Origin: Rhinopithecus roxellana
Lineage: Eukaryota > Chordata > Mammalia > Primates > Cercopithecidae
NCBI RefSeq assembly: GCF_007565055.1
Contig: NC_044549.1
Location: 65,500,882 to 65,564,881 of the forward strand
Direction of reading: 5' to 3'
DNA: 64,000 nt
Below the pieces are notes generated by a model, which was not told where the DNA came from, ran no database searches, and saw only the letters and a list, made by a program, of their open reading frames with translations. Numbering within the stretch: the stretch's first letter is position 1; each line of letters begins with the position of its first letter. The translations under genes were made by a program, and so were the position numbers. This document shows positions 56,322-64,000 of the stretch, in pieces.

Positions 56322-58130
56322 ATTAGATAAAATTTTTTACTCTGATTTATATGCATTTTGTAGGTGACAATATTTAGATGTAAAATAATTTGAGGTAACA
56401 ATGTTTCACTTATATAGGTAAGGTATATGGATTAGCCTGAATTCCACTCCTGTCATCTAGATCTGTTGTGGGAGGTAAATAAATGATAACTGTTTAGATG
56501 CTTGAATAATGAGGATTTAAGTGAACAGTTTCTTTTAATACCACTTATTCTCCAAAGGCTCAACCTGGTCATGAAATTAAAAACAGAGCAAAAGAAGAAC
56601 AAAATGATACCACCACCAAAACAACACGTAAATTGCCAGCACAAATTAGTTTGGTGGAGTTCAAAAATATTTCAGTAATATGCTCCATCTTGAAAGGCAG
56701 AATTCTTCAAATTGCACGATAATTTTTCATGGCCGGTATTTAAACATAAACTGTTGGCTTAGATTGACTCACGAGACAATCTCATCTTATCCTTTTATTT
56801 AAAGCAACACAAGAGATTTTCTGGCTGAATCCTGTTGGTTTTTGTTGTTGAATTTTGTTTTCTAGGTCTAAATCCCCCATTTAATCAGTTTTGTAGTAGC
56901 TTTTGTGTGTTGGTGAGAAATGTGGTTCTTTTCTCCCCTGTTTTCATATTTCTTTCCTGTCTCAGTGAAGGATTTGTGAACCTTATTAAAGAAGGATTTA
57001 TCCATTTGCTTCTGCTTTATCCTGCTAAATTACCTATGCTACTTTGTGATATAGAATTTGCTTAGTTGCTTTTATACTTTGGATGCAAATATCATATTTA
57101 AGATCATATTAAGATTTGTTAAGCCATTTGCTTGGTGTTCTGTAGCATGAATTCTCCTTCAAGACACCTGAAATACATACAGTAATTATCAGTATAAATT
57201 CTCTGCTAAGAAATAGGAAAATTTTGTTAAATAAGAAATAAAATATTCCAAGTGCTGAGCTGGCAATCTCATGATTCTTTGAGAACCATAATTCTTCTGA
57301 ATTAGAGGTTGATGATGTTCTTAATCAAACAAATATTCAAAATATTTTTCTATGTTCCAAAAATTGGATTTAAGCACTAAAGAAAATTTGATTTTATTGG
57401 TATTTCTGTATTCTCCTACTCAATTAACCTAGTGGTAACTGCTGATATTTGGGAATCAAAGTTAAAGGTGAAAAGGTAACTGGAAAAAAAGACACACAGA
57501 ACAGAAACAGGAAATTTTACTTTTTGCTTCAGTAATCTCATAATTTAACTATCTAAGTTAAAGCTTAAATATTTTTAACGTAGGCTTAATTCTCCCCAGT
57601 TACTGACTAGCAACCAATTTATTTCTTCCATGGTTTTACTTCTAATCTGTATGTATTGTGTTGCTTTACCTGTTTATCTCTATAGGTTACATTTCCTGTT
57701 TACTATAAAATACATTTCATGAAAACAGACTTTGTCTCTCCTATTCTCTAATGTACTGCTGGTACCTGGTGAGTATTTCTTTGAAGAAGGGCAAAAATGG
57801 CTTAGGATCATAAAGTAAATGCTGTCTGTGTTTTCAGGCCATATCCCAAGGTTTTAAGGTTAGACAGAACTTTGAAATTATCAATCCAATTTCCAAAGAA
57901 AAGAATTATACACATTGCATAATTAACATATTGTCACCTAGTTTTTGCCCCTTAGAGCAAGAGAAATGAAGACACAACTGCAGTTGCTTGGAGACAGCAC
58001 AGTGGTCACTCATTGCCTCTTTTCTCTCCCAAAGTAAAACACTACAAATTCATTCTGCTCATTCTACTTTATGTTTTCTAATATAATTCTCCAGTGTTTC
58101 AATGACCTGATTGTGGGGGGAGAAAGGTGG
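56322..58130. other. AT-rich stretch, possible L2 trace
   Basis: 1.8 kb without a gene. 57680-57790 has a weak L2/MIR 3'-end look. The frames at 56453-56644 and 56835-57065 show no domain. Confidence 0.45.
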
Positions 58131-58135
58131 GAGTC

Positions 58136-58546
58136 TGCTATGGTTTAAATATTTGTGCCCCTCCAAAATTCACGTTGAAAATTCATCCCCAATACAACAG
58201 TATTAAGAAATGGGATCTTTAGGAGGTGATTAGACTATATGAGCTTCGTTCTCATGAATGGATGAGTGCCTTATAAAAGTGCCCCAGGAAACTAGTTGGG
58301 CCCTTTTTGCACTTCTACTCCCTTTACTATGTGAGGACACAGGTTCATCCAGGTTCATACCCTCTGGAGGATACAGTGTTTAAGATACATCTTGGAAGCA
58401 AAGAACAGCCCTCAGCAGACACTAAACCTGATGGTGCCTTGATTTTGGACACCCCAGCCTCCAGAATTGTGATAAATACATTTTGGTTCTTTATAAATTA
58501 TTCAATCTCAGGTATTTTGTTATAGCAGCATGAATGGACTAAGACA
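58136..58546 (+). mobile_element. MLT1/MST-type solo LTR (MaLR)
   Basis: 'tgctatggtttaaatatttg' to 'gcatgaatggactaagaca', with 'aggaggtgattagactatat', 'tgtgaggacacaggttcatc' and 'cagcctccagaattgtgata' between, including an AATACA-type signal. GAGTC at 58131-58135 recurs at 58548-58552, one base after the LTR end, a near-perfect target duplication. Confidence 0.9.
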
Positions 58547-58552
58547 GGAGTC

Positions 58553-59978
58553 CTTACTTTTATATGCACTACATGACTGGATTCAATTAATACAGGTGAC
58601 AACTTGAAATTAATTACATGACTAAGTCAAGCTGGATCCAGATATGAAAAGTCTTGTGAAAAGTCTTTAGCAAGGTACTAGAATGGACAAGCACCGACTT
58701 TGAATGGTACAGGTAATGGAAACCAAACAAGACATTCTTCAAAGGAGTCACAGAAGTTTTCTATTTCTATCAAGACATCTAAATTCTCCATATCTTTGAC
58801 TATCTGATAAGAGTTAAGAAAAGTGTGTCTTTATATTTTTATAAAAATATGAGTAACTTTTTGTTTATAAAATTCATGGATATTTAAAAAGTTTTAAAAA
58901 CAGAACTTATCAATCTAAATATCTTTCTTATTGGTTTGCTTTAAGACAGAGGAAAAAGCAAAGAATTAGGAAAATTAAGGAATTAGGAAACTGGTAAAAT
59001 TAAATTGGGACAAGTGATGTAGAGATTGCCTACTTGGACATTCTAAGAAGGAGATACACATAAAAATAATTTACTTCTCAAGAAGGTGGTAGAAAAGTTA
59101 GAATAAATAATTAGTAAGGGAAGGATTTGTGGACATCTTTCAAAATGTCAAACGGGGGGCAGGAATTAATTTTGAAAAATAACCTACTTTCAAATGTCAT
59201 CAAGATGACTATGGAAGGAATGAAAATAAGCTTTAAAAATACACATGGCTATAAGACAAATATAAAAAAGCTAGTTAATGATTATTTAAGCCAACGATGC
59301 ATCAATCACCCAAGTGTAATAACTTTTAAACCAAATGTAGATGGTGGTCCATGATTTGATATCTTATAGTGTGCCAGAGAAGGTCTGAGAAAAAAAAAAA
59401 AGAAAGAAAGAAAAACACTGTATTTGGCAACAAAACTGAATTACTTTGAGACTATACTACTATTGAGTTCTGAGACCAAACTGCATTTTGTAAGAAATTA
59501 AAGTAGTAAAGATTCCCCACCCTGGTTTCTAATAACTGCCAAAGATTCTAATTCAATTTGTATGTGCGTGGCAGGGAGAAGGGGCTGAACACAATTTTAA
59601 AGATAGTACTAGCAATGACATGGACTTATAACAAGGAATAAGAATTATTTAATCACACAGTGATTAAGTAGTAAGACATAAAGCATGGTATTTTGAGATG
59701 CTCATATTCAGCAGAGAAATGTAGGCCTCACACTTCTTTCCTTAACTTGGCACATGGAACTTGTTAGTGCAGTGTCAGACTGGGCTTTGAGTGTTGGAAA
59801 GTGACAGGAATGGGAGAGTATGCAGTGGTCTAGAGAGTCATGATGGAAACAAACTGGACTTATTAGCTACTTTGAGCTACATAGAAGGAACCTCTCACAC
59901 AAAGCAGTCAGAGAAGAAACTAGAAAATGTACATCCTAGCTCATGTTCTGGGTTGGTGCTTCTCCAAGTTTAATGTAC
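58553..59978. other. AT-rich stretch, no gene seen
   Basis: No gene. There is a poly-A/(GAAA)n patch at about 59390-59416. The frames at 59127-59354 and 59791-59973 have no recognisable features. Confidence 0.5.
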
Positions 59979-59983
59979 CCATG

Positions 59984-60346
59984 TGTATTAGCCCATTCTC
60001 ATGCTACTATAAGGATATACCCGAGACTGGGAAATTTATAAAGAAAAGAGGTTTAATGGACTCACAGTTCCACATGACTGGAGAGGCCTCACAATCATGG
60101 GGCAAGGCAAAGGAGGAGCAAAGGCATGTTTATATGGTGGCAGGCAAGAAAGCATATGCAGAAGAACTGCCCTTTACAAAACCATCAGATGTCATGAGAC
60201 TTATTCACTGTCATGAGAGGAGCATGGGAAAAAACCCATCCCCATGATTCAATTACTTCCCACCAGGTCCCTCCCATGACACATGGGGATTATGGGAACT
60301 ACACTTCAAAATGAGATCTGGATGAGGACACAGCCAAATCATATCA
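59984..60346 (-). mobile_element. THE1/MST-type solo LTR (MaLR)
   Basis: Full antisense LTR: 'tgtattagcccattctcatg', 'gagactgggaaatttataaa', 'cacagttccacatgactgg', 'ggtggcaggcaagaaagc', 'gaggacacagccaaatcata' to 'tca'. A perfect 5-bp target duplication CCATG lies at 59979-59983 and 60347-60351. The frame at 59927-60247 is within it. Confidence 0.95.
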
Positions 60347-60362
60347 CCATGCATCTCCTGGG

Positions 60363-60665
60363 GGACTGGTTCACAGGCAGATTCTCATACAGTTCATATG
60401 GGGTGGGGCTTGAGATTCTGCATTTGTACTGTGCTGCAAGTTGATACTTGTGCTGCTGATATTGATCACAGTTGGAGTAGCGATGTGTGAAAGAGACATT
60501 CTCAAAACCTAATGTGTTCTTAAATCACCTGGAGGGCTGGTTAAAACAGATGTCACTAGGCTTCAACACAAGAGTTTCTGATTCTGCAAGTCTGGGATAG
60601 GACCCACTAGTTTGCATTTCTAACAAGTCTGCAGGTGATGTCACTGCTGCTGGTTCAGGGATTAC
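60363..60665. mobile_element. hAT-type MITE relics (two adjacent units)
   Basis: 60363-60480 ('ggggcttgagattctgcatt', 'tgctgctgatattgatcaca') and 60510-60665 ('cttaaatcacctggagggct', 'gtttctgattctgcaagtc', 'gcatttctaacaagtctgca', 'gtcactgctgctggttcagg') both fit the MER20/MER58-like group. The second is clearer. Confidence 0.6.
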
Positions 60666-60702
60666 ACAGAGAACAACTTTTGGAGAATATTGCATTAAAG
60701 CT

Positions 60703-60703
<1 letters not shown>

Positions 60704-60735
<32 letters not shown>
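60704..60735. repeat. Poly-T tract (32 T)
   Basis: 32 uninterrupted T. No SINE or LINE body is attached on either side and no flanking duplication is seen. Confidence 0.9.
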
Positions 60736-61394
60736 CTTACTTGACTCAGAGAAAGGACCTATTTCATTAATTTTCTTCCTTAGGCTATTTGACCTCTTGG
60801 CTACCACTGTTATCCAGAGCAGACTCTTCTAAAGATGTTTGATCTATGTAAAATATTTGAAAGCTAACACCAACTATATATGCACATGAGTTAGGTGAAG
60901 TAAAATTTGATCTGTAGAAAAATGAGGTTAATCTACTTAATCTACTGCTTTCATCATATTTGACTTCTGATTAAAACAGCATTGTACTCTCACAGGGAAA
61001 TCTTTAAGTGCTTTCTATGCAATGTCTTCTACTAAAAACTCCGCTTCACCTTTTAACCATTTTTTTCCACTACAGTTTTCTCTACTGACTCCAGTTCAAC
61101 TATTGCAGCTGGGTTTCCCAAAAGAGATTATTTCTTCGTTCATGACATCTCATTTGTTAACTCAAATATTGTTCCCACCATCTTTCCAAGTCAAAATTAA
61201 ACATACCATCAAAATCCATTCCAATTATTAACTGTTAGGAAGATCCTTAAGTAACCTGTTTCAAATTTGTTTCCTCTTGTCTCTGAAGTCTATATTTTAT
61301 TGTGTCTGTTATTTACAACTTTGCACATGATATTTAAAATACTGGGATGAAGAGATGAGATATTTTAATTTTTCATTTTGCCCAGGATTCAAAG
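60736..61394. other. Unassigned stretch, no gene seen
   Basis: No gene or repeat recognised. Confidence 0.5.
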
Positions 61395-61640
61395 CTTGGG
61401 TAGTGCTTAAAGGCGTGAGTTCAGGAATTAGACTATCTGTGTTTAAAGCTGTCACTATCACATCTCTTCTGTGAATTGGGGCAATAGACAATATTTCTAA
61501 ACCACAAGAAGATCAGAGATATTCTAAACCACAATATCTCTGATATTGGAGTGATAGGACTGCTCAAAGGTTAAATCAGCTATTTTATGGAAAGTGCCGG
61601 GCACAGTGCATGGCACATAGCACTCAATAAGCAGCAATCA
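61395..61640 (+). mobile_element. MIR SINE
   Basis: 'agtgcttaaaggcgtgagtt', 'attagactatctgtgttta' and, after a degraded middle, 'gtgccgggcacagtgcatgg' with 'cacatagcactcaataagc' at the 3' end. Confidence 0.7.
61512..61544. repeat. Perfect 12-bp hairpin in a MIR
   Basis: ATCAGAGATATT (61512-61523) and its exact complement AATATCTCTGAT (61533-61544) with a 9-base spacer. The unit TCTAAACCACAA also occurs twice here (about 61495 and 61522). Confidence 0.85.
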
Positions 61641-64000
61641 ACAAATAACATAGTATTGGGCACCCAGCAATCACTTTATTTAAAGTGATTATTGATTTAT
61701 TATTTAATTTTTAATTTATTATTTAATATATTATTGCCAGAAGCAATAAAGACTTCACAAACAAATTTTTGGTAATTTGTGAATTAAAGTGACTGGTGAC
61801 TAATGGACTAAGTGGTTAGAGTCCCTGGTGGGCTTTGGCTGGGCGGCACTGGCAACAGATACCTTTGGATAGTTTTGTGGAGTGATGGCACCCGTAGGTA
61901 GGGGTGATTAACCCTCTAACAATTTTAACCAACAAAGTCTTTCTAGATAACATTGAAAAACACTTGAAAGACATTTGAACATTTGCTTTGTCCAAGTATT
62001 CCCTACTGTTAGCAGATTCGTTAAGTATAAAGACAGATATATATGTATACAATAGTGAAAGCAGTTAAAAATTATACGTTACCTCCAAGGATGATTAGTT
62101 CTGCAGATCACTCCGGGAGAATCCTTTAAACAACAAATTCTTCTGCTGCATTTAAAGTGTGATTGATTATTAGAAATTTGATTTAAGGTGAAACTTTTCA
62201 TGAAAACATTGAAAGCAGGATACAGATATAAGGGGAAATATTAGAACTTGTTGGTGTAGACAGTAATTTGATTTATTATTTTTTTTAAGTATCCAGGTAC
62301 ACTATTCTAAACTTAAATAAAGCCACCTGGGAACATTTTTATTTGAAGAAAGGATGTTTCTTAAGGGCTCATATGGAATATGAAAACATTTCTGTTTTTC
62401 CAGATGAATATTTTATCATTTGAGGTAGAGAGAGAAATATATTTTCTCTGTATTTTTCAAGGAATAAATTGATGCAAAATGTTTTCAGTAATTTAATTTT
62501 TAAGGATAAACAGTTTCTATTTTCTTTTCTATCTTGTTCTTTTTCAATGTTATGAGACACTCATCAGACAGATATTTTGTATAAAACTGGCTTTATTTCA
62601 AAAGCTTGATTATATCTTGTTTTGCAAAGATTTTATTGGAACTATGTATATATTTTTAACATTACTTAAAGTGAATCACTTATATGGAATAGACTCTTTC
62701 CAAATTGTTGCTACTGTTTTATACAGAAATTTAGTCACCAGAAATAGTTACAATGATCTCTTTTCTGCTATTATGCACCATATACAAAGTTAATTTTCAT
62801 GGAATCTGTGCATCATTTGATTATCAGTTTCCACTCATTGTAGGAATAAGACGCCATACATATTTTGGGAAGGACTGATGAGCTAACATAACGTTTTAAA
62901 TTTGAATCATAATTTCTGTCTGCCTTTAGTGCCATACAAATCATCATATGTTTAATTTGAGTGAGTCTTTAAAATTTAAGAATAGAAATAGCTATGTGAA
63001 ACTCTATCTTTGTTTAGGTTCAACCAGGTGAATACCATGCTGTGAGAATGTGACTGAAGGCAGTGTTTCATGGGACATCCAGGGAAGCTAGGATGAAAAC
63101 AGAATCATTTCATGGAGGTAGCTGGTATGTGGTACAAAAATACACAGTGGGAAGCATAACTTGATTTGCATATGCACTCATTTGTGCACTGAAACTTGCC
63201 TGTATTCAGGTTCCCATCTTTTCCAGATAAAGGGGTCCAATATATTAAAAAGGTTAACCCAATAATATTAGAACATCTGGGTGTTATTTTTTCCCATTCA
63301 TTTATTTCATCTTAACAAAAGACCATAACTTTAATCTCAGTTCTGAAGAACCTGGATTCTTAAACTACTGTAAGAGAATGAATTCATCAAATCAACTCAT
63401 CTTAGGGTTTGTAAAGTCTCTTTAGACACAGAATCCATGCTTTTAATTAAACCTCACTCCACACCCCAAAATATAAAATACATCTTATCAGAATTTACTT
63501 TATTGAAGTAGAAGAGGAAGGCATAATGCTCCTCCTGCTCTAATGTCTCTCTCATTCCCTCTCCTCTTTCCCTGCTGAATGGTCCTTGAGGCATTCTGTG
63601 AAAGCCAAGGGTCTTCAGAAGCTTGGATGGAAAACGCCTGAGGATCTTGACCCTTGTGGTATCAGGAAGGGAATTAAGTTCTTTGAAGAAGTAAGGTTTT
63701 GAGACAAACAGATATTGAATTATGAAGATGGATCCAGAATCCAAACACCTTCACTTCTAGCCTGATAGCTTGTGTTGCACTGACATATGCTTATATGCCT
63801 ATGCTTATATGATTAATTAATATGATTATATGATTAATTAATTATACTTGTATGATAAATCACTAGGCCATTTGGGAAAAAAGAAGGTTCATGTCATACA
63901 GGATTGAAAAGGACTGGAGAAGAACCAGATGTTTGAGTTGAAAAAGAATTATGAGGTATAAACATTTATATCTTGTTTTCATAATCTTCCATGATATTCC
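61641..64000. other. AT-rich stretch, no gene seen
   Basis: 2.4 kb with no gene. TTATTTAATT-type simple sequence lies at about 61677-61733. A 17-base unit, TTATATGATTAATTAAT, occurs at 63805-63821 and 63826-63842 (period 21) inside AT-rich repeats. The 96-codon minus frame at 63454-63744 has no recognisable domain. Confidence 0.5.

Noticed and set aside
63454..63744. 96-codon minus-strand frame as a small gene
   Set aside because: No recognisable motif or neighbouring promoter. The length is within chance expectation for this much DNA. Not excluded absolutely, but unsupported.

Overview
This 64 kb window is catarrhine primate (most likely human) nuclear DNA, either intergenic or deep intronic. 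The evidence is its repeat content: Alu SINEs including an AluY-like copy, primate-age L1 elements, THE1/MST/MLT1 (MaLR) LTRs, ERV1-type LTRs, Tigger and hAT (MER5A, MER33) DNA transposon fossils, and older MIR, L2 and L3/CR1 relics. I found no host protein-coding gene, exon, tRNA, rRNA or CRISPR array. Nearly all open frames are chance frames in AT-rich DNA or shadows of repeats. The only coding relics of substance are the broken ORF1 and ORF2 of a full-length L1. The bulk is visibly AT-rich, with few Alus and much L1, as expected of a gene-poor region.

Layout. 1-7 kb: a truncated Alu, a 1.64 kb GC-rich solo LTR with intact ends and a 4-bp target duplication, then AT-rich DNA with old L2, MIR and other relics. 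7-14.7 kb: an L1-dense block with two L1 insertions carrying 5' inversions, one of them nested in an older antisense L1. 14.7-24 kb: MIR, MER5A, an Alu with a greatly expanded AT-rich linker, a MIR split by a MaLR LTR, hAT relics, L2, and a MER2/Tigger sitting inside a microsatellite. 24-29 kb: a MIR / Tigger / CpG-rich solo LTR nest, two short tandem duplications (one perfect), and an MLT1 LTR carrying an 89-bp patch that matches a second site 1.85 kb downstream. 29-46 kb: AluY, MER5A, truncated L1s, L2, a (GA)23 tract, MaLR solo LTRs, a cluster of RFX-type X-box sequences in otherwise unassigned DNA, a 94-bp mini-Alu with a 19-bp target duplication, and a Tigger invaded by an Alu. 46-54 kb: a full-length but dead L1 (about 6.1 kb), a Tigger relic and a truncated L1. 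54-64 kb: an L3/CR1 relic, a FLAM, MLT1 and THE1 solo LTRs, a MIR and AT-rich DNA.

No operon or multi-gene system is present, so nothing here 'works together' in that sense. The most interesting content is (a) the 89-bp templated-looking patch, (b) the X-box cluster on a degenerate tandem duplication, (c) the CpG-rich LTR with CRE/ETS/NRF1-like sites, and (d) well-preserved insertion structures (nesting, twin-priming inversions, target duplications) that let relative insertion order be read directly. Repeat subfamily names come from recognition by eye and should be treated as family-level calls.
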